Origin: Cellvibrio sp. PSBB006
GTDB lineage: Bacteria > Pseudomonadota > Gammaproteobacteria > Pseudomonadales > Cellvibrionaceae
Assembly (NCBI RefSeq): GCF_002162135.1
Contig: NZ_CP021382.1
Location: 620,001 to 684,000, forward strand
Reading direction: 5' to 3'
Length of the DNA stretch: 64,000 nt
Shown here: in pieces, positions 27,541 through 37,168 of the stretch
Position numbering within the stretch: the first letter of the stretch is position 1
Layout: each line of letters starts with the position of its first letter
Program-made: the position numbers and the translations under genes
Notes under the pieces: generated by a model
What the model was told of the DNA's origin: nothing
Database searches by the model: none
Seen by the model: the letters and a program-made list of their open reading frames with translations, nothing else

Positions 27541-28959
27541 ATGTCACACCAATCAGATTTAATTGCAACGGACATCGATGCCTACCTCGCGCAGCATGAA
27601 CAAAAAGAGCTGTTGCGCTTTTTGACTTGCGGTAGCGTGGATGATGGTAAAAGCACCTTGATCGGGCGGCTGCTACACGACTCCAAGATGATCTATGAAG
27701 ATCAGCTGGAAGCGGTGCGTTCCGACAGCACCAAGCACGGCACCACCGGCGAAAAAATTGACCTGGCATTGTTGGTGGATGGTTTGCAGGCCGAGCGCGA
27801 GCAGGGCATTACCATCGATGTGGCTTATCGTTATTTCTCTACGGCCAAACGTAAATTTATCATTGCTGATACACCGGGGCACGAACAGTACACGCGTAAT
27901 ATGGCAACCGGTGCATCAACCTGTGACTTGGCCATTATCCTTATCGATGCGCGTCACGGTGTGATGACGCAGACACGTCGCCACAGTTATATCGCTTCAC
28001 TCCTGGGTATTCGCCACATCGTGGTCGCCATCAACAAGATGGATCTACTGGATTTCAGCGAATCGGTATTTGAAAAAATCAAAGCAGATTATCTGGTTTT
28101 TGCTGAAAAGCTCGGTATGAACGGCATCAGTTTTGTGCCCATCTCTGCACTTGAGGGAGATAACGTCGTTAACCGTTCCGAAAAATCCCCGTGGTATCAG
28201 GGCCAGACTTTGATGGAGATTCTGGAATCGGTTCCGGTAGCAGCGGATAAAAATTTCGATGATTTCCGTTTTCCGGTGCAATACGTCAATCGTCCCAACC
28301 TTAACTTCCGCGGTTTCTGCGGCAATGTTGCTTCCGGTGTGGTACGTGTCGGCGATGCGATTAAAGCGCTGCCTTCAGGCAAAACCAGCAAGGTAAAAGC
28401 GATAGTCACCTATGACGGAGATCTGCCGGAAGCCTTTGCCGGTCAGGCAGTTACGCTGACGCTGGAAGACGAAATTGATATCAGTCGCGGCGATATGATT
28501 GTGTTGGCCAAAGATGAGGTGCCGCAAACCAATCATCTTAAAGCACATGTGGTGTGGATGAACGAAAAAGCCTGCCGCACACACACAGAGTATTTATTCA
28601 AATTCGCCAGCAAGGTCGTCAGCGGCAGTGTTGAAAAGATTGATTATCGCGTCGATGTTAATACGCAGGAACACACCCATGTGGATAACCTGCAACTAAA
28701 CGATATTGCTGTGGTGGATGTTTCGTTGAATCAGGCAGTTATTGTGGATCAATACCCGGTGAATCGTGCTACTGGTGCTTTCATCGTTATTGATCGACTG
28801 ACTAACCTCACGGTGGGCGCTGGCATGGTGATTGATCGTTTGGAAGCAACAACGACAACTGCCGTCAATTACAGCGAGTTTGAGTTGGAATTAAATGCGC
28901 TGATTCGCAAACATTTTCCCCATTGGGACGCACGTGATTTAAGTAAATTATTGCGTTGA
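27541..28959 (+). CDS. cysN: Sulfate adenylyltransferase subunit 1 (GTPase)
   Basis: CysN is the EF-Tu-like GTPase whose hydrolysis drives APS formation by CysD. The 472-residue length fits stand-alone CysN (E. coli 475). G-domain motifs: G1 [13 protein letters not shown]3 [13 protein letters not shown]4 NKMD. The stretch ERQGIT-equivalent reads [16 protein letters not shown]. Two beta-barrel domains follow, ending [22 protein letters not shown]. There is no C-terminal APS kinase (CysC) fusion, in contrast with the CysNC proteins of many pseudomonads. A perfect hairpin follows the stop. Confidence 0.97.
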   Translation: MSHQSDLIATDIDAYLAQHEQKELLRFLTCGSVDDGKSTLIGRLLHDSKMIYEDQLEAVRSDSTKHGTTGEKIDLALLVDGLQAEREQGITIDVAYRYFSTAKRKFIIADTPGHEQYTRNMATGASTCDLAIILIDARHGVMTQTRRHSYIASLLGIRHIVVAINKMDLLDFSESVFEKIKADYLVFAEKLGMNGISFVPISALEGDNVVNRSEKSPWYQGQTLMEILESVPVAADKNFDDFRFPVQYVNRPNLNFRGFCGNVASGVVRVGDAIKALPSGKTSKVKAIVTYDGDLPEAFAGQAVTLTLEDEIDISRGDMIVLAKDEVPQTNHLKAHVVWMNEKACRTHTEYLFKFASKVVSGSVEKIDYRVDVNTQEHTHVDNLQLNDIAVVDVSLNQAVIVDQYPVNRATGAFIVIDRLTNLTVGAGMVIDRLEATTTTAVNYSEFELELNALIRKHFPHWDARDLSKLLR

Positions 28960-28972
28960 TTCCATTTTCTAT

Positions 28973-29002
28973 CCACCACCGCTGAATATCCGGCGGTGGT
29001 GG
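28973..29002 (+). terminator. Perfect 10-bp hairpin after cysN
   Basis: CCACCACCGC and GCGGTGGTGG pair perfectly around a 10-nt loop, 13 nt after the cysN stop. The following sequence is AT-rich but lacks a continuous T-run, so it is a probable, not certain, terminator. Confidence 0.6.
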
Positions 29003-29145
29003 AACATATTTCTTGTAAGACATCTCCTACACGACTTTCAGTCATTTCCTCTGGCCATAACCCGTCTCGCTTTATAACCTACGCGCCGCATGCAGGAATC
29101 GCATGCATACTCCAATCATCTATTAAATAGAAAAGGATTTTTCCT

Positions 29146-29457
29146 ATGAAAGCGTTTGTCTCCTGTGTTTTTGCTGCTGCACTTGTTCTCCTTTCCTCTT
29201 CCTTTGCTCTGGCTGTAGAAAATAAACCTGCTCAAAAGGCAGCGGAAGCTTCTCAGCTGCAACAAGCTGTCAATATCAATACGGCGGACGCTGATACCCT
29301 ATCAACTCTGAAAGGGATTGGTGCGAAAAAGGCGGAGGCCATTATTGCGTGGCGTGAGGCTAATGGAGGGTTTACTTCAGTAGAGCAACTGTTGGAAGTT
29401 AAAGGTATTGGCGTCGCGATTCTGGATGCGAACCGCGATAATCTCCGCCTCCAGTAA
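29146..29457 (+). CDS. ComEA-like helix-hairpin-helix DNA-binding protein, secreted
   Basis: The 103-residue protein has a signal peptide (residues 1 to about 23, cleavage near SFALA) and a pair of helix-hairpin-helix motifs: VNINTADADTLSTLKGIG followed by AKKAEAIIAWREANGGF and LLEVKGIG. This is the ComEA domain that binds DNA in the periplasm and ratchets incoming DNA during natural transformation. Short stand-alone versions are common in gammaproteobacteria, and not all act in competence. Its own terminator follows and it appears monocistronic. AAAAGGA before the ATG is the ribosome site. Confidence 0.85.
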   Translation: MKAFVSCVFAAALVLLSSSFALAVENKPAQKAAEASQLQQAVNINTADADTLSTLKGIGAKKAEAIIAWREANGGFTSVEQLLEVKGIGVAILDANRDNLRLQ

Positions 29458-29509
29458 CATCTGACAGCGAGAATTGCTGCGAAAACCCGTAAGATTTGCT
29501 TTAATGACG

Positions 29510-29539
29510 GCCCGAATCCGCAAGGATCGGGCTTTTTTT
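29510..29539 (+). terminator. Rho-independent terminator after the comEA-like gene
   Basis: GCCCGAATCC, loop GCAA, then GGATCGGGC form a stem with one bulged A, followed immediately by TTTTTTT. Tetraloop and T-run make this the clearest terminator in the window. Confidence 0.88.
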
Positions 29540-29564
29540 ACAGCTGGAGAAAGGTGAGGTGGTG

Positions 29565-30272
29565 ATGATACCAGTGCAAGGGCCGCGAATAATTGTCGCT
29601 ATGGACTTTGACAACGTGAACGATTGTCTGGCACTGGCCAGACGTTTATCCCCCCGGGACTGTCGATTAAAAGTCGGTAAAGAGCTGTTTACCACTGCGG
29701 GCCCCGCCATTGTTGAACAATTGATGGCGATGGGCTTTGAAATCTTTCTGGATCTGAAATTTCACGATATCCCCAATACGACAGCCAAAGCTGTGAAGGC
29801 TGCCGCCAATCTCGGCGTCTGGATGGTCAATGTGCATGCCTCGGGCGGTGAGCGTATGATGAGCGCATCCCGCGAAATTTTGGAACAAGCATCAGGCAAG
29901 CGCCCTTTATTGATCGGCGTCACTGTTCTGACCAGCCTCGATGATAGTGATTTGCAGGCTATCGGTATTCAGGAATCAGCACAGCAGCAAGTAGCGCGCC
30001 TCGCGCGGTTGACCCAACAATGCGGGCTTGACGGTATCGTCTGTTCGGCGCAGGAGGCACGGGATTTGCGTATTTCTTTGGGAAATGAATTTTGCCTGGT
30101 AACACCTGGCATCCGTTTGCCGGATTCAGTAAAGGATGATCAACGCCGTACGCTTACCCCTGGGGAAGCCATACAAGCGGGCAGCAGTTATCTGGTGATT
30201 GGCCGTCCTATTACCCAGGCTATTGACCCGGTTGCCGTGTGTGAATCCATCAATCGTTCGCTGAATGTTTAA
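29565..30272 (+). CDS. pyrF: Orotidine 5'-phosphate decarboxylase
   Basis: PyrF performs the last step of UMP synthesis. The product (235 residues from ATG 29565) starts with IIVAMDFDN, has [12 protein letters not shown], the catalytic Lys-Asp array [15 protein letters not shown], the phosphate-binding VTPGIRLP and the final motif [14 protein letters not shown] 29565 has GAGG 6 nt upstream; the GTG at 29559 is a worse fit. It is followed 21 nt later by the probable start of cmk, the next step in pyrimidine nucleotide supply, so the two form a pyrimidine pair. Confidence 0.96.
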   Translation: MIPVQGPRIIVAMDFDNVNDCLALARRLSPRDCRLKVGKELFTTAGPAIVEQLMAMGFEIFLDLKFHDIPNTTAKAVKAAANLGVWMVNVHASGGERMMSASREILEQASGKRPLLIGVTVLTSLDDSDLQAIGIQESAQQQVARLARLTQQCGLDGIVCSAQEARDLRISLGNEFCLVTPGIRLPDSVKDDQRRTLTPGEAIQAGSSYLVIGRPITQAIDPVAVCESINRSLNV

Positions 30273-30293
30273 TTGGATGTAAGGAATCTGGAT

Positions 30294-30980
30294 TTGACTA
30301 CTATTGGCACACCTACTGTCATCGCGATCGATGGCCCCAGTGGTTCCGGCAAAGGAACATTGAGTCAGCTGCTCGCAAAAAAAACTGGCTTTCATTTGCT
30401 CGATAGTGGAGCACTCTATCGATTGGTTGCACTGGCAGCGCTCAAACAAGACGTTAATATTCAGGATGAGCGACAAGTCGAGCAGGTTGCTGCACAGCTT
30501 GATGTTCGTTTTGATATTACCGATGAAAGCACACGCATTTTATTGAGCGGTGAAGATGTCACCAGCGCTATTCGCAATGAAATTATCAGTATGAATGCAT
30601 CCGTTGTGGCCGCTTATCCCGGTGTGCGCGAAGCGCTGCTCAAGCGTCAGCGGGATTTTCGTCAGTTGCCCGGTCTGGTAGCAGACGGTCGCGATATGGG
30701 CACCACCGTTTTTCCTGATGCAGATATTAAAATATTTTTAACTGCCAGTGCAGAAGCGCGCGCGCAGCGTCGCTACAAACAACTCGTCGAAAAAGGCGAG
30801 AGTGTCGACATGAATGCCTTGATAAAAGATATTCAGGAACGTGATGAACGTGATAGCAAACGCACAGTTTCGCCATTAAAACCGGCAGCTGATGCGATAT
30901 TGTTGGATAGCACACAGATGACTATCGAAGAAGTATTGGAAGCTATGCTGAGTTTGGTGAAAGGCGCTAAGCATTCTTGA
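30294..30980 (+). CDS. cmk: Cytidylate kinase
   Basis: Cmk phosphorylates CMP and dCMP. The P-loop is AIDGPSGSGKGTLSQLLA, and the family motifs YRLVALAAL, VVAAYPGVREALLKRQRDF, VADGRDMGTTVFPDADIKIF and RDERDSKR are all present. Start: TTG 30294 is chosen since AAGGA lies 8 nt upstream and the length (228 residues) then equals E. coli Cmk; another TTG at 30273 would add seven residues. In most gammaproteobacteria cmk precedes rpsA; here it follows pyrF and is followed by manB, so the usual neighbourhood has been broken. Confidence 0.94.
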   Translation: MTTIGTPTVIAIDGPSGSGKGTLSQLLAKKTGFHLLDSGALYRLVALAALKQDVNIQDERQVEQVAAQLDVRFDITDESTRILLSGEDVTSAIRNEIISMNASVVAAYPGVREALLKRQRDFRQLPGLVADGRDMGTTVFPDADIKIFLTASAEARAQRRYKQLVEKGESVDMNALIKDIQERDERDSKRTVSPLKPAADAILLDSTQMTIEEVLEAMLSLVKGAKHS

Positions 30981-31114
30981 TATCTACATCATAGTTTGTA
31001 TGGAGAGATGTCAACAAACGGTAAGAATGCGCAGCTATGTTGCTCCGCAGTATTAAATAATGTCGGTAGTTGTTTGCCGACGGATTGTTTCAGTGTAAAG
31101 ATGGAATATTCGAC

Positions 31115-32464
31115 ATGACATTGACTTGCTTTAAAGCCTACGACATTCGAGGCAAATTGGGAGAAGAATTAAACGAGGACATCGTCTACCGCATCGGCCG
31201 TGCTTATGCGGTTTTTTTACGTCCAAAAACTGTCGTGGTTGGTGGCGATGTGCGCTTGACCAGTAATGCATTAAAAAATGCATTAAGTAATGGTTTGCGC
31301 GATGAAGGTGTAGACGTCATCGATATCGGTATGTGTGGCACTGAAGAAATTTATTTTGCCACCAGTCATCTCAAAAGAGACGGCGGCATCGTTATTACGG
31401 CCAGTCACAATCCGATTGACTACAACGGCATGAAGATGGTGCGCGAAGGTTCGAAGCCAATCAGTAATGACACGGGTTTAAGTGATATCAAACGCCTTGC
31501 AGAAGCGAATGATTTTGCCCCGGTTGATGCAGGAAAGCGCGGTAGCTATCGTCAGGAAAGTACGCTGGATGCTTACGTGCAACACCTGCTCGGGTATATT
31601 GATGTAACTCAGTTAAAACCACTGAAGCTGGTCGTCAATGCCGGCAATGGTGCGGCGGGTCATGTTATCGACGCGCTTGAAAAACATTTGCCATTTGAAT
31701 TTATCAAGATCAATCACGAGCCCGACGGCAATTTTCCGAATGGTATTCCCAACCCCTTGCTGCCTGAAAATCGTCCAGTCACCAGCGAGGCTGTCCTGAA
31801 GCACGGCGCTGATATGGGTATTGCCTGGGATGGTGATTTTGATCGCTGTTTTCTGTTTGATGAGCAAGGCCAATTCACCGAAGGGTACTACATCGTCGGG
31901 TTACTGGCGGAAGCCTTTTTGATTAAAAGCCCTGGCGAAAAAGTCATTCATGATCCGCGTCTGGTGTGGAATACCATCGATATCGCAAAACGTAACGGCG
32001 GCACCGCGATTCAATCCAAAACCGGCCACTCGTTCATCAAAGAGCGTATGCGCGAAGAAGATGCGATCTACGGCGGTGAGATGAGTGCGCACCATTATTT
32101 CCGCGATTTCTTCTATTGCGACAGCGGTATGATTCCCTGGTTGCTGGTCGCGGAGTTGTTATGCCGTAAAAGCCAGCCCTTGTCCTCCATGCTCGAAGAT
32201 TGCATTGCGCGTTTCCCATCGCCGGGTGAAATCAACAGCCATGTGGAAAACCCTAAAGAAGCCATCGAACGCGTACTCGCGCATTATGGTGATCAACCCA
32301 AGTCGGTTGACCGCACAGACGGTATCAGCCTTGAATTCGATACCTGGCGATTCAATCTGCGTATGTCCAATACTGAACCGGTGGTGCGCCTGAACGTTGA
32401 AAGCCGTGGTGATGCCGAGTTGGTTAAGCGCAAGACAGACGAAGTACTGGCGTTACTCGCATAA
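31115..32464 (+). CDS. manB: Phosphomannomutase (ManB/CpsG type)
   Basis: The enzyme interconverts mannose 6-phosphate and mannose 1-phosphate for GDP-mannose synthesis. From ATG 31115 the 449-residue product aligns end to end with E. coli Cps[21 protein letters not shown] start, the phosphoserine loop [15 protein letters not shown], the metal loop [12 protein letters not shown], the sugar loop [13 protein letters not shown] and the phosphate-binding [17 protein letters not shown]. An in-frame start at 31070 is upstream but the family N-terminus begins at 31115. It lies upstream of galU and manC as a sugar nucleotide cluster for exopolysaccharide or LPS. A phosphoglucomutase side activity, as in AlgC, is possible. 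Confidence 0.93.
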   Translation: MTLTCFKAYDIRGKLGEELNEDIVYRIGRAYAVFLRPKTVVVGGDVRLTSNALKNALSNGLRDEGVDVIDIGMCGTEEIYFATSHLKRDGGIVITASHNPIDYNGMKMVREGSKPISNDTGLSDIKRLAEANDFAPVDAGKRGSYRQESTLDAYVQHLLGYIDVTQLKPLKLVVNAGNGAAGHVIDALEKHLPFEFIKINHEPDGNFPNGIPNPLLPENRPVTSEAVLKHGADMGIAWDGDFDRCFLFDEQGQFTEGYYIVGLLAEAFLIKSPGEKVIHDPRLVWNTIDIAKRNGGTAIQSKTGHSFIKERMREEDAIYGGEMSAHHYFRDFFYCDSGMIPWLLVAELLCRKSQPLSSMLEDCIARFPSPGEINSHVENPKEAIERVLAHYGDQPKSVDRTDGISLEFDTWRFNLRMSNTEPVVRLNVESRGDAELVKRKTDEVLALLA

Positions 32465-32524
32465 TTGCTTCGCGTCGAATCATTCGCGTGAGAGACAACC
32501 AAATTAAAAACCAAGGAGTTTTGA

Positions 32525-33418
32525 ATGCAAATCAAAAAAGCGGTAATTCCTGTTGCGGGTCTGGGTACCCGTATGTTGCCAGCGACCAAGGCAATCCCCA
32601 AAGAAATGTTGCCGGTGGTTGATAAGCCGCTGATTCAATATGTGATTGAAGAAGCGGCAGCGGCCGGGATTAAAGAAATCGTTCTGGTGACTCACGCCAG
32701 TAAGAATGCCATCGAAAACCATTTTGATACCAGCTTTGAATTGGAAGCGCAGTTAGAGGCGCGCTTGAAGCGTTCTCTACTGCAGGAAATTCGTTCCATT
32801 ACACCGCCGGGTTTGACCGTTATCTCTGTCCGTCAGGCAGAGGCTAAAGGTTTGGGGCATGCGATTTTGTGCGCTCGGCCGGTGGTGGGTGATGAGCCCT
32901 TTGCGGTGCTTCTACCTGATGTCTTGATCGATAGGGCTGAGTGCAATCTGCGGCAAGATAACCTAGCGGGCATGACCAAGCGCTTTATGGAAACTGGCAA
33001 CAGCCAGGTGTTGGTCGAGCGCGTGCCACGCGATCAGATCGATAAATACGGTGTAGTGGATTGTTCCGGTGTGGAGATCGGGCCGGGCGAGTGCGCTGCC
33101 ATCAAGGCGATGGTTGAAAAGCCGCCGGTTGATGAAGCACCATCAGATATGGCTATCGTCGGACGCTATGTCTTGTCCAAGAAAACCTGGGAATTGTTGG
33201 CCAAAACCCAGCCTGGTGCCGGCGGTGAAATTCAGCTGACTGACGCCATGGATGAATTATTGGAGCAGGAAACCATGGAAGCCTATCAACTAATCGGACG
33301 CAGTCACGATTGCGGTACCAAGATAGGCTACATGATGGCCAATGTGATTTATGCCGCGCGTCACGATGCCATTGGCAAAGAGTTCGAAGAATTTGTTCGT
33401 CAGCGTTACTGCAAGTAA
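32525..33418 (+). CDS. galU: UTP-glucose-1-phosphate uridylyltransferase
   Basis: GalU makes UDP-glucose from UTP and glucose 1-phosphate. The 297-residue product has the nucleotidyltransferase signature [20 protein letters not shown] followed by [15 protein letters not shown], the Asp of [10 protein letters not shown], and [20 protein letters not shown], all diagnostic of bacterial GalU. AAGGAG sits upstream of the ATG. It stands 60 nt after manB and about 80 nt before manC; a hairpin follows the stop. UDP-glucose supports LPS and exopolysaccharide synthesis. Confidence 0.96.
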   Translation: MQIKKAVIPVAGLGTRMLPATKAIPKEMLPVVDKPLIQYVIEEAAAAGIKEIVLVTHASKNAIENHFDTSFELEAQLEARLKRSLLQEIRSITPPGLTVISVRQAEAKGLGHAILCARPVVGDEPFAVLLPDVLIDRAECNLRQDNLAGMTKRFMETGNSQVLVERVPRDQIDKYGVVDCSGVEIGPGECAAIKAMVEKPPVDEAPSDMAIVGRYVLSKKTWELLAKTQPGAGGEIQLTDAMDELLEQETMEAYQLIGRSHDCGTKIGYMMANVIYAARHDAIGKEFEEFVRQRYCK

Positions 33419-33431
33419 TCTTTATTCTATG

Positions 33432-33468
33432 ACCGCCCCCTGAGCGTCAGGAACAACGCAGGGGCGGT
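33432..33468 (+). terminator. Hairpin between galU and manC
   Basis: ACCGCCCCCTG pairs with CAGGGGCGGT (one bulged C) around a 16-nt loop just after galU. No strong T-run follows, so it may attenuate rather than fully terminate transcription into manC. Confidence 0.5.
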
Positions 33469-33500
33469 TCCCTTCATTTACACAGCAGTGGAGAGATCTC

Positions 33501-34919
33501 TTGATAATACCCGTTATCATGGCAGGAGGGTCCGGCACACGCTTGTGGCCTCTTTCCCGGCAGCATTACCCCAAACAACTGTTGAAGCTGTTCGGTGATA
33601 AAACCATGCTTCAGCAAACCTTGTTGCGCCTTGCCGGTTTACCGGATGTTGCATCGCCGATTGTTGTCTGTAACGAAGAGCATCGTTTTATGGTGGCCGA
33701 GCAGTTGCAGGAAATCGGGCAACGCGATGCCGTCATTATTCTGGAGCCGGTAGCACGCAATACCGCACCGGCCATTGCGCTTGCCGCACTGCAAGCCCGC
33801 TCAATGGAAAGCAATCCAACTTTATTGGTATTGGCTGCTGACCATATGATCCGCGACGTACAAGAATTTCAACGGGTGGTGAGTCTCGCTGTGCAAGCGG
33901 CGGGCGAGGGGCGGATTGCAACCTTCGGCGTGCAACCGACGCATCCTGAAACCGGTTATGGCTACATCAAAACCGAGACAGGGAAGGGCGCTGATGATGG
34001 CTTTTATTTTCCAGTTGAACAGTTTGTGGAGAAGCCTGATCTGCCGACAGCAGAAGCTTATCTAGACGCAGGTTGTTACTACTGGAACAGTGGTATGTTC
34101 GTGTTTAACACGGACGTGTTTTTGAGCGAGATGGAGCATTACAGCCCCGATGTAATCGCTGCCACCGAGCAGGCCAGAACCCTGGCAGTCCATGATCTCG
34201 ACTTTATTCGTATCGATCGTGACGCTTTCGCCGAAGCGCCCAATATTTCTATCGACTATGCCTTGATGGAAAAAAGCCAGAAGGTTGTCTGTGTGCCTCT
34301 GGATGCCGGCTGGAGTGATGTGGGTGATTGGAAATCCTTCTCTGACCTGTCGGACAAAGATGGAGCGAATAACAGTTTTATCGGCGATACCATCGATATC
34401 GGCTCGACGGATACTCTGGTGTTCTCGCAGGACAAATTGGTGGCAACCGTCGGGGTAAAAAACCTGATGATCATCAACACCCCCGATGCCGTGCTGGTTG
34501 CTGATAAGTCCCAGGCGCAACAGGTAAAAGCGGTTATTGCACATATTATCCAGCAGAAGCGCAGTGAGCATCTGCAGCACCGTGAGATATACCGCCCCTG
34601 GGGTTGTTATGACGCCATTGATACAGGAGAGCGTTACCAGGTCAATCGTATCCGTGTTAAACCGGGCGCGAGCTTGTCGTTGCAACTTCACCACCATCGT
34701 GCAGAGCACTGGATTGTGGTGAAAGGAACGGCGCTGGTGCAGAAGGGTGATGAGGTGACGTTACTATCGGAAAACGAATCTACGTTTATCCCGATCGGGA
34801 CCCGCCACCGCTTGAGCAATCCGGGTAAGATTCCGCTGGAAATTGTTGAAGTGCAGTCTGGTCCGTATTTGCAAGAGGACGATGTTATTCGTTACGAGGA
34901 CAGTTACGGTCGCTCCTGA
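33501..34919 (+). CDS. manC: Mannose-1-phosphate guanylyltransferase / mannose-6-phosphate isomerase
   Basis: This bifunctional enzyme makes GDP-mannose and supplies mannose 6-phosphate. The 472-residue product has the pyrophosphorylase signature VIMAGGSGTRLWPLSRQHYP, the sugar-binding FVEKPD, WNSGMFVF and the C-terminal cupin isomerase domain (RPWGCYDAIDTGERYQV, KPGASLSLQLHHHRAEHWIV with metal-binding His). TTG 33501 is the start, GGAGAG being 5 nt upstream and MIIPVIMAGG the family N-terminus. Together with manB and galU it points to mannose- and glucose-containing surface glycans. It converges with cysH. Confidence 0.95.
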   Translation: MIIPVIMAGGSGTRLWPLSRQHYPKQLLKLFGDKTMLQQTLLRLAGLPDVASPIVVCNEEHRFMVAEQLQEIGQRDAVIILEPVARNTAPAIALAALQARSMESNPTLLVLAADHMIRDVQEFQRVVSLAVQAAGEGRIATFGVQPTHPETGYGYIKTETGKGADDGFYFPVEQFVEKPDLPTAEAYLDAGCYYWNSGMFVFNTDVFLSEMEHYSPDVIAATEQARTLAVHDLDFIRIDRDAFAEAPNISIDYALMEKSQKVVCVPLDAGWSDVGDWKSFSDLSDKDGANNSFIGDTIDIGSTDTLVFSQDKLVATVGVKNLMIINTPDAVLVADKSQAQQVKAVIAHIIQQKRSEHLQHREIYRPWGCYDAIDTGERYQVNRIRVKPGASLSLQLHHHRAEHWIVVKGTALVQKGDEVTLLSENESTFIPIGTRHRLSNPGKIPLEIVEVQSGPYLQEDDVIRYEDSYGRS

Positions 34920-34925
34920 TGCACA

Positions 34926-34960
34926 GATGCCGGATTGCCAAGCTCAGGCAGTCCGGCATC
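34926..34960. terminator. Bidirectional hairpin between manC and cysH
   Basis: GATGCCGGATTGCC and GGCAGTCCGGCATC form a 14-bp stem with one G-T pair and a 7-nt loop, located between the two converging stop codons. It can serve as a shared terminator for both strands. Confidence 0.75.
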
Positions 34961-34965
34961 ATGCT

Positions 34966-35694
34966 TTACGCCTTTATATTTTCCCCATGCAGGCCACATT
35001 CTTTCTTGGTGGCCTCTTCCCACCACCAACGACCTTCGCGTTCATGCTGGCCGGGCCCCACTGGCTTAGTGCAAGGCTCACAACCGATAGAAATAAACCC
35101 GCGATCATGCAGCTCGTTGTAGGGCAGGTTATTACCGCGAATATAATCCCACACGTCTTGAGAGCTCCAGTTAGCCAAGGGGTTGAACTTGGTCAGGGTG
35201 GCGCCCGGACGGGCAAAGGTGGTGTCGTTCTGGATAACCGGAATACCGGCACGGGTGCCGGGACTCTGGTCCTTGCGCTGGCCGGTAATCCAGGCATCCA
35301 CGGTGTGCAGCTTGCGGCGTAAGGGCTCGATCTTGCGAATGCCGCAGCATTCCTGATGGCCATCCTGATAGAAGCTGAACAAGCCTTTTTCACCCACAAA
35401 GCGACGCAAGGCTTCTCCGTCGGGTGACAGTACATCGATCCTGATGCCGTAATGCTCGCGGACTTTGTCGATAAAACGATAGGTTTCGGGGTGCAGCCGG
35501 CCGGTATCAAGGGTAAACACCTGGATATCCGGTTTCATACTGACCGCCATATCAACCAACACCACGTCTTCAGCGCCGCTGAAGGAAATGGCGATATTGT
35601 CAAAATGGGCGAGGGCGTGCTTGAGGATCTTGCGTGGTGACTGGGCTTGCAGTTCGGCATCCAGGTCAACCAGATTAATCAGTTCGCTGGCCAT
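34966..35694 (-). CDS. cysH: Assimilatory adenylyl-sulfate (APS) reductase, iron-sulfur CysH type
   Basis: CysH reduces activated sulfate to sulfite. The 242-residue product has the PP-loop-like [12 protein letters not shown], the [14 protein letters not shown] motif and the catalytic Cys in KKECGLH near the end. It also carries the CC...CxxC set (HQECCGIRK and GCEPCTKPV), which binds a 4Fe-4S cluster and marks enzymes that reduce APS (as in P. aeruginosa) rather than PAPS (E. coli lacks these). That agrees with cysDN lacking any cysC partner here. The gene is monocistronic in view, convergent with manC, with a long AT-rich upstream region. Confidence 0.94.
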   Translation of the reverse strand: MASELINLVDLDAELQAQSPRKILKHALAHFDNIAISFSGAEDVVLVDMAVSMKPDIQVFTLDTGRLHPETYRFIDKVREHYGIRIDVLSPDGEALRRFVGEKGLFSFYQDGHQECCGIRKIEPLRRKLHTVDAWITGQRKDQSPGTRAGIPVIQNDTTFARPGATLTKFNPLANWSSQDVWDYIRGNNLPYNELHDRGFISIGCEPCTKPVGPGQHEREGRWWWEEATKKECGLHGENIKA

Positions 35695-36180
35695 AATTCA
35701 TCTTCTCTTGCTGGACTTTTCGGCAGGTTTTTACGGCTGTCAATTCTATGTAGTTACGATTAACGAGCCTGAACACGGGTCGCGAAGGATACCAGAGGCC
35801 GGATTAACTTCCTAACACACCCTTCTTTTCAGGCAGGCAACGCTAATGGATGGGTATTTTTCATCAGACAGATAAGCGTGAAACAATGTCTATTTAAAAG
35901 ACATTGAGAGCAAAAAATACACATTATATGGTGGTTAATAAACAAGCAAAGCACAAATTGTTGATTAAATTACTGGAAAATCAGCATATTGTAGGGGATA
36001 TTTATTGTTGTTTATAGAAATAAATAATTATTTGATTAGCTCTTATTTGAATATGTTCCACGTGAAAAGGTGGAGGTTCGTTCAGGTTTGCTTTCGATGG
36101 GAGAAACGGGTAGATTGCCGCCAACTTTTGTCTGGTGCGCGTTATCGCACCTTATTTATCTTCTTTAACTGGAGGTTGAT
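35695..36180. promoter_or_regulatory. Long AT-rich divergent region between cysH and thrH
   Basis: These 486 nt carry no convincing gene. Visible structure: a hairpin CAATGTCT/AGACATTG at 35884-35906, a strongly AT-rich core (35900-36060) typical of promoters, a short hairpin TCCAC/GTGGA near 36057-36074, and a 6-bp hairpin GGTGCG/CGCACC (36134-36151) followed by TTATTTATC, shortly before the thrH ribosome site GGAGG. The thrH leader may be a structured RNA; no known riboswitch consensus was recognised. Confidence 0.4.
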
Positions 36181-36798
36181 GTGGAAATTGCATGTCTTGA
36201 TCTTGAGGGTGTATTGGTTCCGGAAATCTGGATTGAATTTGCCAAGGCGACAGGCATTGAATCACTCAAAGCCACCACCCGCGACATCCCGGATTATGAC
36301 GTGCTGATGAAGCAACGCCTGCGTATTCTGGAGGAGAATAACCTGGGCTTGAAAGAAATTCAGGACGTTATCGCGACGCTCAAACCCCTCGATGGTGCAG
36401 TAGAGTTTGTGGATTGGCTGCGCGAGCGTTTCCAGGTCATCATCCTGTCAGACACTTTTTATGAATTTTCCCAACCCCTGATGCGCCAGCTGGGCTTTCC
36501 CACGCTGTTTTGCCACCGCTTGAATGTGGATGAGCGTGACCGCGTGGTGGGCTATACCTTGCGCCAGAAAGACCCCAAGCGCCAGTCGGTATTGGCATTG
36601 AAGACGCTTTACTACCGCATCATTGCTGCCGGTGATTCCTACAATGACACCACCATGCTGGGCGAAGCAGATGTGGGTATTCTGTTTCATGCACCGCAAA
36701 ATGTTATTGAACAATTTCCTCAATTCCCCGCTGTGCATACTTATGAAGATTTGAAAAAAGAATTCATCAAGGCCAGCAATCGCAATCTGAGTCTTTAA
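36181..36798 (+). CDS. thrH: ThrH: phosphoserine phosphatase / homoserine phosphotransferase
   Basis: ThrH is a HAD phosphatase that dephosphorylates phosphoserine and can transfer the phosphate to homoserine, bridging serine and threonine synthesis. The 205-residue product is strikingly similar to P. aeruginosa ThrH: start MEIACLDLEGVLVPEIW (nucleophile Asp and the DxE variant), KATTRDIPDYDVLMKQRL, VILSDTFYEFSQPLMRQLGF and motif IV AAGDSYNDTTML. Start GTG 36181 follows GGAGG by 5 nt. Note that serC is absent from its usual place after gyrA in this window. A strong palindrome follows the stop. Confidence 0.96.
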   Translation: MEIACLDLEGVLVPEIWIEFAKATGIESLKATTRDIPDYDVLMKQRLRILEENNLGLKEIQDVIATLKPLDGAVEFVDWLRERFQVIILSDTFYEFSQPLMRQLGFPTLFCHRLNVDERDRVVGYTLRQKDPKRQSVLALKTLYYRIIAAGDSYNDTTMLGEADVGILFHAPQNVIEQFPQFPAVHTYEDLKKEFIKASNRNLSL

Positions 36799-36805
36799 GT
36801 GATGA

Positions 36806-36831
36806 GGCCCCATATCCTTGGATATGGGGCC
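36806..36831. terminator. Perfect palindrome after thrH
   Basis: GGCCCCATATCC and GGATATGGGGCC pair perfectly over 12 bp with a 2-nt centre, 7 nt after the thrH stop. No T-run follows; likely a terminator or transcript-end stabiliser. The remaining 36832-37168 shows no gene and no other structure I can name. Confidence 0.65.
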
Positions 36832-37168
36832 GCGTGACGTTGGTCTGTCATTTCCTTCCGTTGTGCTACTTCTCTCCTTTCCCTGCACCTGTCCACGCTC
36901 CTGCTTTTAATTCGTTTGCTATCAAACAATTGCCGATTCGGTAACACGATTTCCTGAACTGTAAAAAACCGTAAGGATGTGTAGGGTTAACCTCGGAAAG
37001 TGGCTAAGGTAGCTCTGCTGGAATTTTTAGCGAAACTTTTGCGGTGCATATAAAACCAAACACCACCGATATGCGTAATCATTCGCTGATACTTGCCATA
37101 AGTTGGTGCTACGCATATTCGCCAGAGAAATCATCGTGTGCGCCACTACCTAATCTCAAGGGACTTCT

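Noticed and set aside
34062..34709. 215-codon open frame antisense to manC
   Set aside because: Mirrors a well-conserved coding gene and shows no recognisable domain.
36001..36180. Match to known riboswitch classes (SAM, cobalamin, glycine, glutamine, c-di-GMP)
   Set aside because: None of the conserved core motifs could be fitted; kept only as an unassigned structured leader.
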